Positions 17,798 through 26,094 of a stretch of DNA of 64,000 nucleotides are shown piece by piece. Source of the DNA: Saccharopolyspora rhizosphaerae (GTDB taxonomy: Bacteria > Actinomycetota > Actinomycetes > Mycobacteriales > Pseudonocardiaceae). The notes under the pieces were generated by a model. The model was not told the DNA's origin. It did not search any database and saw only the letters and a program-made list of their open reading frames with translations. Made by a program: the position numbers and the translations under genes. Numbering within the stretch: the first letter of the stretch is position 1; each line of letters opens with the position of its first letter. Location of the stretch: positions 372,001-436,000 of the forward strand of contig NZ_RSAA01000007.1 of assembly GCF_003931915.1 (NCBI RefSeq), read 5' to 3'.

Positions 17798-18280
17798 TCA
17801 CCCCCGCGCGGCGGCTTCGAGCTCGGCGATGTCGAGCTTGCCCATGCCCATCATCGCCTTCATGACGCGGTCGGACGCCGCGGGTTCGGACTCGGTGAGC
17901 AGCTCCAGCAGCCGGCGCGGGGTCACCTGCCAGGACAGGCCGTAGCGGTCCTTGAGCCACCCGCACGGGCCGTGCTCGCCGCCCTCGCCGAGCTGCGCCC
18001 AGAGCCGGTCGACCTCCTCCTGCGACTCGCAGGTGATCTCGAGCGACACCGCCTCGGTGAAGGTGAACTGCGGTCCTCCGTTGAGGCCGACGAACTGCTG
18101 CCCGCACAGCTCGAACTGGACCACGAGCACCGTGCCGGGCTCGCCCGGGCCGGCCTCGCCGTGGTGATGGACGTGCACGATGCGGGAATCCGGGAAGATC
18201 GAGCAGTAGTACTTCGCGGCTTCCTCGGCCTGGTTGTCGAACCACAGGTTCGGGGTGATCTTCTGGCTGAACTCGTACAC
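17798..18280 (-). CDS. VOC-family protein (PhnB / 3-demethylubiquinone methyltransferase-like fold)
   Basis: A 160-aa vicinal-oxygen-chelate protein: KITPNLWFDNQAEEAAKYY at the N-terminus and the WLKDRYGLSWQVTP segment near 110-120 are typical of the PhnB-type subgroup. The reaction is unknown. It begins with GTG (GGAGTGGACCC upstream) and lies 69 bp after bfaB on the same strand. Confidence 0.85.
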   Translation of the reverse strand: MYEFSQKITPNLWFDNQAEEAAKYYCSIFPDSRIVHVHHHGEAGPGEPGTVLVVQFELCGQQFVGLNGGPQFTFTEAVSLEITCESQEEVDRLWAQLGEGGEHGPCGWLKDRYGLSWQVTPRRLLELLTESEPAASDRVMKAMMGMGKLDIAELEAAARG

Positions 18281-18349
18281 GGGTCCACTCCCTCCGTCCG
18301 GACGACCGGGTCGGAGGGGTAGACCAGCTCAGGCGGCGGAACTCATCGG

Positions 18350-19579
18350 TCAGAACGCCGGGCGCAGCGGCATCCGGGCGTCGGTGCCGTCGAGCTTGAC
18401 GCCCAGCACCTGGTGCAGCTGCACGGTGTTGCGCTCGAAGCCCAGCCGGCAGGCCGCCATGTAGAGCCGCCACACGCGGGCCCGCTCCAGGCCGGCCTCG
18501 GCGACCGCCTTCGACCAGTCGCGGTCGAGGTTCTCGCACCAGTGGGCGAGCGTCATCGCGTAGTGCTCGCGCAGGTTCTCCTCGTGGCGCACCTCGAAAC
18601 CGTTGTCGTTCATCGCCGACACCAAGGTGCCGACCGGTTCGAGCTCGCCGTCGGGGAAGACGTAGCGGCCGATGAACTTGCCCGGGCGCACCTTCTGGTG
18701 ACCGTGCGGGCGGGTGATGCAGTGGTTGAGCAGTCGACCGCCGGGAACCAGCTTGTCCTGAAGGAACGAGAAGTAGCGCGGCAGGTTGTTGATCCCGATG
18801 TGCTCGGTGAGCCCGATGGAGCTCACCGCGTCGAACCCGGTCTCGCGCACGTCGCGGTAGTCCACGTGGCGGACCTCGGCGAGGTCGGCCAGGCCGCGCT
18901 CGGCGATGGCCTTCTGCGCCCACTGCGCCTGCTGTCGCGACAGCGTCACGCCCAGGGCGCGCACGCCGTAGTGCTCGGCGGCGTGCATGACCATGCCGCC
19001 CCAGCCGCACCCGACGTCGAGCAGCCGCTGGCCCTCCTCCAGGCCGAGCTTGCGGGCGACCAGGTCGTGCTTGGTGAACTGCGCCTGCTCCAGGGTGGCG
19101 TCCTGGTCGGGGTAGACCGCGCAGGTGTAGGTCATCGACGGGCCGAGGACGTGCTCGTAGAAGCGGTTCGAGACGTCGTAGTGGTAGGAGATCGACTGGC
19201 TGTCGCGGCGCTTGGAGTGCCGCCAGCCGCGCGAGCGGTGTTCGACCTCCGGCACCCGCACCGGCCACCAGAAGCGGTAGCCGGCGAGCTTGAAGGCCAG
19301 TTCGCGGCGCAGTTCCGGTGGGATGTCGTTGAGCGCCACGGCCGGGAACGCCGCGAGCGCGGTGTACATGTCACCGTGCACCTCCAGCGCTCCGCTGACG
19401 TAGGCGCGGGCGAGCCCCAGCTCACCGGGCGCGGTGGCCAGGTGCGACAACGCCAGCGGCGAGCGGACTTCCACGCACACGTCGGCTCCGGCGGCGCCGG
19501 CCCGGCTGCCGTCGAAAGCGCGGATCTCCACCGACAGATCGCCGCCGAGAATCCGCTCGAACACCCCTGCCCATCCCAT
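18350..19579 (-). CDS. bfaB: SAM-dependent fatty-acyl phospholipid methyltransferase (BfaB/CFA synthase-like)
   Basis: A 409-aa member of the cyclopropane-fatty-acid synthase family. Seen: ISYHYDVSNRFYEHVLGPSMTYTCAVY (131-157), SAM motif LLDVGCGWGG (187-196), VTLSRQQ, and SSIGLTEHIG. Its partner 42 bp upstream is an FAD oxidoreductase of the BfaA type. Such pairs make 10-methyl branched (tuberculostearic-type) acids: the methyltransferase adds a methylene to an oleoyl chain and the oxidoreductase reduces it (shown for mycobacterial bfaA/bfaB). This pairing decides my call over ordinary CFA synthase. Confidence 0.88.
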   Translation of the reverse strand: MGWAGVFERILGGDLSVEIRAFDGSRAGAAGADVCVEVRSPLALSHLATAPGELGLARAYVSGALEVHGDMYTALAAFPAVALNDIPPELRRELAFKLAGYRFWWPVRVPEVEHRSRGWRHSKRRDSQSISYHYDVSNRFYEHVLGPSMTYTCAVYPDQDATLEQAQFTKHDLVARKLGLEEGQRLLDVGCGWGGMVMHAAEHYGVRALGVTLSRQQAQWAQKAIAERGLADLAEVRHVDYRDVRETGFDAVSSIGLTEHIGINNLPRYFSFLQDKLVPGGRLLNHCITRPHGHQKVRPGKFIGRYVFPDGELEPVGTLVSAMNDNGFEVRHEENLREHYAMTLAHWCENLDRDWSKAVAEAGLERARVWRLYMAACRLGFERNTVQLHQVLGVKLDGTDARMPLRPAF

Positions 19580-19621
19580 CAGAGGGTCTCCTCTCCAGTT
19601 GGTGTGTCGTTCCCCCGCGAG

Positions 19622-21001
19622 TCAGCGCTCGCGCACGCACTTCTCGTACAGCCCCGGCAACCGGCCCTTCGGGTCGTAGCTGTCCTTCAGCCGCTGGTAG
19701 GCGGGTCGGTTGTACAACCGCCAGAACTCGTCCTCCTCGAAGTAGGAGTCGGAGTACAGCGACTTGTGCCCGTCGAGTTCGGTGACCACGCGCTCGATCG
19801 CGCGGTTGTGCCTGCCCGGCGCCTCGCCCGGGTGCAACGGCACGGTCGCCCAGAAACCGACGTTGACGTAGAGCGTCTTCGGGTCCATCGGGTACAGCGA
19901 CCAGCCCGTCTCGTCGCGCAACCGGACCGGGCAGAGCCAGATCGGCGTAATGCCGATCTCGCGGTGGAAGAACTCCAGGAACTCCGGCAACCGGTCGACC
20001 GGGATCTCCACGTCCTGGATCACCGGTTCGTTGAGGCCCTTGCCCCGCAGCACCGAAAGCCGGTCGGTCACCGAGTGCCGCCGGTCCCAGGCCACGATCC
20101 GACGGTAGACGTCGGAGCGCTTGTGGCGCGCGGGCCAGAACCGGCGGACCAGCGGGTGCTGCACGCCGATGGCGCGCGAGCACCAGAACCAGTCGGTGTC
20201 CCAGCGCCACAGGTAGTCCCGGGTGGTCAGGTAATCGACGCGGCGCCGCTGCAGCGAGCGGTAGTAGACCTGCCGGCCGGTGTAGTCGCTCGTGAACGGC
20301 GCGGTGTCCACGTAGGACCCGAGGGTGAGGTGGTGCTCGGTCGGGCTGAACACCGTGCCGTCGATGAAATCGACCCGCTGGCCTTCGAACTCACCGTCCG
20401 CGCAGATCCGGGTGATGGCGTCGGCGCACTCTTCAGCGGTGGCGAACAGGACGTGGCGGAGCTTCACGAAGGGCGTGACCCGCTCCAGCTCGATCTCCAA
20501 GCGCAGCGCGTACCCCAGCGTGCCGTAGGAGTTCGGGAAGCCCCGGTACAGCTCGGCGTGCTCGTTGTCGGGCCGGGCCACCACCACCGAGCCGTCTCCG
20601 GTGAGGACCTCCATCTCGCGCACCGACTCGTGCGGCAACCCGTTGCGGTAGGACGTCGACTCGATGCCCAACCCGGCCACCGCACCGCCGAGCGTGATGG
20701 TCTTCAGCTGCGGCACCACCTTCGGGACGTGCCCGGTGGGCAGCAGCGCGTCCACGATCTGCTCGTAGGTTGCCATGCCTTGGACCTGCGCGGTCCCGGC
20801 GTCGGCGTCGATGTCGAAGACCTTGGTGAACCGCCCGACGTCCAGTCCGGGCGATTCGGACGGCTCGCGGAACCGGAACAGGTTCGAGGTGGGTTTGGCG
20901 AGCCGGACAGGTGCTCCGGCCGGCAGTTGTGCGTACTGCGCGACCAGTTCGGCCACGTCGTCGGAATGCTCGCCGAACATCGGCGTTACCCGATCCGCCA
21001 T
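19622..21001 (-). CDS. bfaA: FAD-binding oxidoreductase for 10-methyl fatty acid synthesis (BfaA-like)
   Basis: A 459-aa flavoprotein with an FAD_binding_4-type N-terminal domain (PTSNLFRFRE, then VQGMATYEQIVDALLPTGHVPKVVPQLKTITLGGAVAGLGIES, split here only for recognition) and a C-terminal cap resembling DHCR24. It should reduce the 10-methylene intermediate made by BfaB with NADPH. First gene of a two-gene unit with bfaB; no third gene of the tms type follows. GAGG is very close to the ATG at 21001. A 13-bp palindrome lies 166-194 bp upstream. Confidence 0.86.
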   Translation of the reverse strand: MADRVTPMFGEHSDDVAELVAQYAQLPAGAPVRLAKPTSNLFRFREPSESPGLDVGRFTKVFDIDADAGTAQVQGMATYEQIVDALLPTGHVPKVVPQLKTITLGGAVAGLGIESTSYRNGLPHESVREMEVLTGDGSVVVARPDNEHAELYRGFPNSYGTLGYALRLEIELERVTPFVKLRHVLFATAEECADAITRICADGEFEGQRVDFIDGTVFSPTEHHLTLGSYVDTAPFTSDYTGRQVYYRSLQRRRVDYLTTRDYLWRWDTDWFWCSRAIGVQHPLVRRFWPARHKRSDVYRRIVAWDRRHSVTDRLSVLRGKGLNEPVIQDVEIPVDRLPEFLEFFHREIGITPIWLCPVRLRDETGWSLYPMDPKTLYVNVGFWATVPLHPGEAPGRHNRAIERVVTELDGHKSLYSDSYFEEDEFWRLYNRPAYQRLKDSYDPKGRLPGLYEKCVRER

Positions 21002-21166
21002 ACCTCGACCGTAATCCCGGAACCGGGACCAAGCACCCCCTTCACCCAGAGCCGGGACGGGGCCCGCAAGCCGACGAACAGCCCAAAAGCCAGCGGGAAG
21101 AGCAGGTCCGATGATCTTCAGTGATCACAAAACCGCAGGTGGAAGCCACTGGAGTCGTGCGTTCGC

Positions 21167-21195
21167 CTGAACTTGCATGACGCATGCAAGTTCAG
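21167..21195. promoter_or_regulatory. 29-bp perfect palindrome upstream of bfaA
   Basis: Arms of 13 bp (CTGAACTTGCATG / CATGCAAGTTCAG) around ACG. It lies 166 bp before bfaA and 82 bp after the stop of the upstream cyclase. The arms are AT-richer than the terminators of this window and no T-run follows on either strand, so an operator is more likely than a terminator. Confidence 0.55.
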
Positions 21196-21276
21196 CGATA
21201 CGTCGATCACATTTGACGTGAACGGAGTAGTCCCGGAACCCGAACGCGCTTCACGTCGGGCGGATCACCGCGGTGG

Positions 21277-22242
21277 TCAGCGCCGCTTCAACGCCCACGC
21301 CCGCAAGCCGCGGAAGCTCTGCACCTTCGTCGGCCCCACCGAGATGAGCTTGTAGTCCTCGTGCCCGCGCAGCGCTCCCGCCAGGTCGCGGTCGATGAGC
21401 ACCGAGGCCGGCCGGGCCACCGAGGTCAGGCGGCTGGCGATGTTCACCGTGGAGCCGTAGACGTCACCGAAGCGCGCCAGCACCGGTCCCCGCGCCAGCC
21501 CGATCCGCAGCGGTGGCAGCAGGTCGTTCTTGGCGATCTCCTCGTTGAGGGTCAGCGCGATCTCCGCGCCCTCCTCAGGGCTGTCCGCCACGAACAGCAC
21601 CTCGTCGCCCACGGTCTTGATGACTCGGCCGCGGTTCTGCGCCACCACACCACCGGCCAGCGACTCGAAGCCGTCGATCAGCCGGGTCAGCTCCAGCTCG
21701 GTGAAGTCGCGGATCAGCCGCGTGTAACCGACCAGGTCGGCGAAGCCCACGACCTGCACCCGCTCGTCGATGCCGGGATCGCGCTCGTCGAGCTCGCGGG
21801 AGACGGTGGCGGCCAGGTGCCGGCGCCACACGTAGTCCTGCATCTTCTCCATGACCGGCACGATCGCCGCCGCCACCTCCGAGGTGGTGTCGACGTCGTC
21901 GGCGAACTTCTCCCCCAGCAACGACTTGAACAGGCCGGTCTGCCACTCGGCGAGCCGCGACATCGTCTGGGCCAGCGACCGGGCCACCGCCGACTCCAGC
22001 TCATCGGGGATGACGTCGGCCGACACCAACGACACCAGGGCGCGCAGGGCCGCGACGTCGGCGTCGGTGAAGAGCACCTCGTCGGACTCGACGTGGGCGA
22101 AGCCCATCGCCTGCCACAGCTGCTCGGCCCGCTCCAACGGCACACCGGCGGCGTCGGCTACCTCGTCCTTGGTGTAGTGGGGCGGCGAACCGAGGAGGAT
22201 CTCCTCGATCCGCCGGATCCGTTCATCGCGATGTTCGGACAA
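21277..22242 (-). CDS. Class III adenylate/guanylate cyclase, Rv1264-like
   Basis: About 321 aa. The N-terminal 150 residues include a MerR-like helix-turn-helix segment (YTKDEVADAAGVPLERAEQLW) and an all-alpha domain like the autoinhibitory, pH-responsive domain of mycobacterial Rv1264. The C-terminal catalytic domain has metal Asp residues (GFADLVGYT, TVGDEVLF), the purine-selecting Lys (VIKTVGDE) and NIASR, so it should be active. The start is uncertain: TTG at 22242 overlaps the uspA end by 20 bp, arguing for coupling; the longer frame to 22425 is antisense-like shadow of uspA. Confidence 0.82.
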   Translation of the reverse strand: MSEHRDERIRRIEEILLGSPPHYTKDEVADAAGVPLERAEQLWQAMGFAHVESDEVLFTDADVAALRALVSLVSADVIPDELESAVARSLAQTMSRLAEWQTGLFKSLLGEKFADDVDTTSEVAAAIVPVMEKMQDYVWRRHLAATVSRELDERDPGIDERVQVVGFADLVGYTRLIRDFTELELTRLIDGFESLAGGVVAQNRGRVIKTVGDEVLFVADSPEEGAEIALTLNEEIAKNDLLPPLRIGLARGPVLARFGDVYGSTVNIASRLTSVARPASVLIDRDLAGALRGHEDYKLISVGPTKVQSFRGLRAWALKRR

Positions 22243-22675
22243 CGAGCACGTCGCAATCAGCTCGGCGGGACACTTCGGAGGGCACCGAGCCGAGGATGCG
22301 CCCCTTGAGGGTGTTGAGCCCGCGGCTGCCGACCACCAGCAGGTCGGCGCTGTGCTTCTCGGCCGCTTCCAGCAGCACCGAGATCGGCTCACCCACCGAG
22401 ACGGCGGTCTCGACCTCCGCAGCACCGGCCTGGCGAGCGGTGTCCGAGGCGGTCTGCACCGTGTCGTTGGCCGGAGCCGACCCCATGACCTGGAAGGCCT
22501 CGTCGCCGAGCTCGTCGGCCGCGCGCTCCAGCTCCTTCGGGTCGGTCGGGAAGTAGGCGCAGACGATCACCAGCCGTGCCGACGAGGCGCTGGCGACCTC
22601 GGCGGCCCGGCCGACCGCGCGCAGCGAAGGCGCGGAGCCGTCCGTACCCACGACGACGGTGCGATAACTGGACAT
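22223..22675 (-). CDS. Universal stress protein (UspA family)
   Basis: A 150-aa Usp domain: VVVGTDGSAPSLRAVGRAAEVA at the N-terminus and the ATP-binding G-2x-G-9x-G(S) set in VVGSRGLNTLKGRILGSVPSEV near the C-terminus, so an ATP-binding Usp. ATG at 22675 follows GGGAGAGCG. It overlaps the cyclase gene, forming a small stress-signalling operon. Confidence 0.92.
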   Translation of the reverse strand: MSSYRTVVVGTDGSAPSLRAVGRAAEVASASSARLVIVCAYFPTDPKELERAADELGDEAFQVMGSAPANDTVQTASDTARQAGAAEVETAVSVGEPISVLLEAAEKHSADLLVVGSRGLNTLKGRILGSVPSEVSRRADCDVLVVRTSR

Positions 22676-23542
22676 CGCTCTCCCACTTTCCTCTGGGACC
22701 GACACTTCGACGCTCCGGGTGAGAACACTAACGATCGGACGCCCTCCCAGTCACGGCCCGCACCGGCACCGAGATCGCGATCAGCGGTGATCGACCGGAG
22801 GGCCCCACCCGTGCGCAGCGCCCACCGGCGAGAGCGTTCCCGCTCCTGCGTCGGACGAACCAGGAACAGGACCCTCAGTCACCGGGGAGCACAGCGACCG
22901 AGCAGCGTCCGACGCGACGGGATGGCGACGGCGCGTCGCGCGCCCGCCGCGGAGAGCGTGGAGGGCTGGTCCAGCGGACCTGGGAGGAAGCTGGAGGCGA
23001 GCGCAGGAAGCAACGTGCAGCACGACCCAGCCGACCACGCGCACCCTGCGCTCACGGCGCGCCCGAGCAACGCCGCGGCCGGGACCGGGAAACCCGCGAA
23101 GCACGTCGCGGACTCCCCCACCTGGCCTCGCGCAGGAGCGCACTCCTCCTGCTCGGCTCCCGATCTTGCTGCAGCTCTCCGACGCGCCCACGACGGTTCG
23201 TGCTTCGAGCCAGAACGAGCACGAGGAAGGAGGCGATCCCCGCGAGCCAGCTCAGGAACTCGATGGGGTGCAGCCCCGGGTCAACCACCCGGCGGAGCGC
23301 AGCGAAGTCGATCGTGCGCCGCCTCCCGATCGGGCTTCCCAGTCGCTCCTCCACGAGGATGGGAGCGACTTCCGGTGGTGAGTCCGCGCACCCGCTCGGG
23401 GGCCGCACCACCAGAACAAGAGCCTCCCTGTTTGTGCTGTCGCACAAGACAAGACCGCAACTGTCGTCGAGGAGCACAGCGCGACACTCGACCAGTCGGC
23501 GTACGTTTCGCCGCAACCTGTGATTCGAACAATGGAGTCGAC
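22676..23542. other. Long gene-free stretch before the APC permease
   Basis: About 870 bp. Open frames exist on both strands but all are arginine/serine/alanine-rich shadows without recognisable domains or good starts. No tRNA, palindrome or terminator stands out. It must contain promoters for uspA (minus) and the permease (plus); a decayed gene or untranslated RNA cannot be excluded. Confidence 0.5.
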
Positions 23543-24970
23543 GTGTCATCACCTGGCCTGAAACCCGGGCGGGGAATCTTTCGCCGCAAGCCCATCGAGA
23601 CCATCAGCGCGGACTGCGAAGAGACCGGCCTGAGCAGATCGCTGGGCCTGTGGCAGCTCACCGCCATCGGCGTCGGCGGCATCATCGGCGCGGGGATCTT
23701 CTCGCTCGCCGGCGCGGTCGCCAACGAGAAAGCCGGGCCCGCCGTGCTGCTCTCGTTCCTCATCGCCGGCATCGCCAGCGCGGCCGCCGCCTTCTCCTAC
23801 GCCGAGTTCGCCGGGATGATCCCCAAGGCGGGTTCGGCCTACACCTACGGCTACGCCGTGCTCGGCGAGGTCGTCGGCTGGCTGATCGGCTGGGACCTGC
23901 TGCTGGAGTACACCGCGATCGTGGCGGTGGTCGCGATCAGCATCTCGGGCTACTTCAACGAGCTCCTCAGCTACGCCGGCATCGACCTGCCGTTGTGGAT
24001 GCTCGGGGCCCCGGGCACCGAGGACGCGGGCCTCCCGCCAGGCAGCTACAAGGTCAACCTGTTCGCCATGGCGCTGTGCCTGTTCATCGCGTTCATGCTC
24101 AACCTGGGCATGAAGAGCGCCGCGCGGTTCGAGACCTTCCTGGTCTACCTCAAGGTCGCCGTGGTGCTGCTGGTCATCGGCGTCGGCGCGTTCTACGTCA
24201 ACACCGGCAACTACTCGCCCTTCTTCCCCTTCGGCGCGAGCGGCGCGATCACCGGCGCCGCGACGGTGTTCTTCGCCGTGTTCGGCTACGACGCGATGAG
24301 CACCGCCGCCGAGGAGTCCAAGGAAGCGCAGAAGCACATGCCCAAGGCCATCCTGTACTCCCTGGCGATCGCCATGGTGCTGTACGTGCTGGCCTGCCTG
24401 GTGCTGACCGGCATGATCCCGTTCGACCAGATCAAGTCCGAGAGCGCGTTCGCCTCGGCCTTCGCCGATGTCGGGCTGCCGATGCTGGGCGCGATCATCT
24501 CGGTCGGCGCGATCCTGGGCGTCCTCACGGTGATGTTCACCTTCATGCTCGGCGTGACACGCGTCGGCTTCTCGATGAGCCGCGACGGGCTGCTGCCCGC
24601 GTGGTTCGGCAAGACCCACCCGGTGCGCAAGGTGCCGACCCGCTTCACCTGGCTGATCGGCATCGCCTCGGCCCTCATCGCCGGTCTGTTCCCGATCGGC
24701 GAGGCCGCCGAGCTGACCAACATCGGCATCTTGCTGGCCTTCGTCGTCGTGTGCGCCGCGGTGATCGTGCTCCGCTACAAGCGGCCCGACCTGCCTCGCG
24801 AGTTCAAGACGCCGGGCATGCCGGTGGTGCCGCTGATCGGGATCGGTTTCTCGCTCTGGCTGGTGACCTTCCTCGAGCCGTTGACCTGGATGCGGTTCGC
24901 GGTGTGGTTCGTCGTCGGCCTGGCGTTCTACCTCGCCTACGGCTACCGCAAGTCGAAGTTGAACAACTGA
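23543..24970 (+). CDS. APC-family amino acid permease (CAT/YfnA-like)
   Basis: A 475-aa, 12-segment transporter. The signature after the first cytoplasmic helix (LTAIGVGGIIGAGIFSLAG) and the YAEFAGMIPKAGSAYTYGY segment are diagnostic of the cationic amino acid transporter-like branch. It starts at GTG 23543 with GGAG 6 nt upstream; the long 5' extension of the frame (to 22352) is not coding-like. Substrate unknown. A strong hairpin terminator follows. Confidence 0.93.
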   Translation: MSSPGLKPGRGIFRRKPIETISADCEETGLSRSLGLWQLTAIGVGGIIGAGIFSLAGAVANEKAGPAVLLSFLIAGIASAAAAFSYAEFAGMIPKAGSAYTYGYAVLGEVVGWLIGWDLLLEYTAIVAVVAISISGYFNELLSYAGIDLPLWMLGAPGTEDAGLPPGSYKVNLFAMALCLFIAFMLNLGMKSAARFETFLVYLKVAVVLLVIGVGAFYVNTGNYSPFFPFGASGAITGAATVFFAVFGYDAMSTAAEESKEAQKHMPKAILYSLAIAMVLYVLACLVLTGMIPFDQIKSESAFASAFADVGLPMLGAIISVGAILGVLTVMFTFMLGVTRVGFSMSRDGLLPAWFGKTHPVRKVPTRFTWLIGIASALIAGLFPIGEAAELTNIGILLAFVVVCAAVIVLRYKRPDLPREFKTPGMPVVPLIGIGFSLWLVTFLEPLTWMRFAVWFVVGLAFYLAYGYRKSKLNN

Positions 24971-24977
24971 CCGCCTG

Positions 24978-25010
24978 CACCGGACCGGCGCGCGTTGCGC
25001 CGGTCCGGTG
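24978..25010 (+). terminator. Terminator after APC permease
   Basis: A 14-bp perfect stem (24978-24991 / 24997-25010), loop GCGTT, followed by TTGATCGGTT. Confidence 0.88.
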
Positions 25011-25157
25011 TTGATCGGTTGAGTCGTGTCTCCTGCGTCATAGCGTGGACTGGATCACAGCGTCGAGCCGTGTCGGACGCTTACTGTTCTCCCCGGCGTC
25101 ACCGGGCCTTTCCGGTGCCGCCGGAGTACGACCGGGCCTCGAAGCTGAGGGGTGCTT

Positions 25158-26090
25158 GTGACGCGCGTTCGCGAACTGAGCCCGTACGTGGAGTTGAACC
25201 GCGCGCAATGGCGCGAACTGCGCGATTCGCTCCCCCTCCCGCTGACCGAAGACGAGCTGGTCGCACTGCGCGGGCTCGGTGAGCCGGTCGACCTCGACGA
25301 GGTCGCCGACGTCTACCTGCCGCTGTCGCGGCTGATCAGCCTGCAGGTCGCGGCCAGGCAGCAGCTGCACGAGAGCACCACCACGTTCCTCGGGGAGAAC
25401 ACCCACGGGACCAAGGTTCCCTTCGTCATCGGGCTCGCCGGCAGCGTCGCGGTCGGCAAGTCCACCACCGCGCGCATCCTGCGCACCCTGCTGGCCCGCT
25501 GGCCCAACCACCCGCGCGTGGACCTGGTGACCACCGACGGGTTCCTCCACCCGAAGGCGGAGCTGGTGCGGCGCGGCCTGATGCACCGCAAAGGCTTCCC
25601 GGAGAGCTACGACCGGCGCGCGCTGCTGCGCTTCGTCACCGAGGTCAAGTCCGGCGCTCCCGAGGTCTCGGCGCCGGTGTACTCGCACGTCGCCTACGAC
25701 ATCGTGCCGGGTGAGCGGCACGTGGTGCGCCAGCCCGACATCCTCATCGTCGAGGGCCTCAACGTGCTGCAGCCCGGTCCGAGCCTCACGGTCTCGGACC
25801 TGTTCGACTTCTCCGTCTACGTCGACGCCCGCACCGAGCACATCGCCCGCTGGTACACCGACCGGTTCCTGGCGCTGCGCAGCACGGCCTTCGCCGACCC
25901 GGAATCGCACTTCCACCACTTCGCCGAGCTCTCCGACGCGGAGGCGCGTGCCGAGGCCGACCACCTCTGGCACACCATCAACGAGCCCAACCTCGTCGAC
26001 AACATCCTGCCCACGCGGCCCCGCGCGACCCTGGTGCTGCGCAAGGACATCGACCACTCCATCAACCGGGTCCGCCTCCGCAAGCTCTGA
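25158..26090 (+). CDS. coaA: Pantothenate kinase, type I
   Basis: A 310-aa CoaA, first enzyme of coenzyme A synthesis. The P-loop GSVAVGKST (about residues 94-102), [38 protein letters not shown] and the C-terminal [16 protein letters not shown] all match. The GTG at 25158 is chosen because its [12 protein letters not shown] start aligns with mycobacterial CoaA and a GAGG lies 8 nt upstream. Convergent with the PucR gene that ends 5 bp away; no terminator between. Confidence 0.96.
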   Translation: MTRVRELSPYVELNRAQWRELRDSLPLPLTEDELVALRGLGEPVDLDEVADVYLPLSRLISLQVAARQQLHESTTTFLGENTHGTKVPFVIGLAGSVAVGKSTTARILRTLLARWPNHPRVDLVTTDGFLHPKAELVRRGLMHRKGFPESYDRRALLRFVTEVKSGAPEVSAPVYSHVAYDIVPGERHVVRQPDILIVEGLNVLQPGPSLTVSDLFDFSVYVDARTEHIARWYTDRFLALRSTAFADPESHFHHFAELSDAEARAEADHLWHTINEPNLVDNILPTRPRATLVLRKDIDHSINRVRLRKL

Positions 26091-26094
26091 GGGT

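Noticed and set aside
18413-21124. A 903-codon open frame on the plus strand
   Set aside because: Antisense to bfaB and bfaA; its translation is low-complexity (V/H/R/A-rich) without any domain. Long antisense frames are expected at this GC content.
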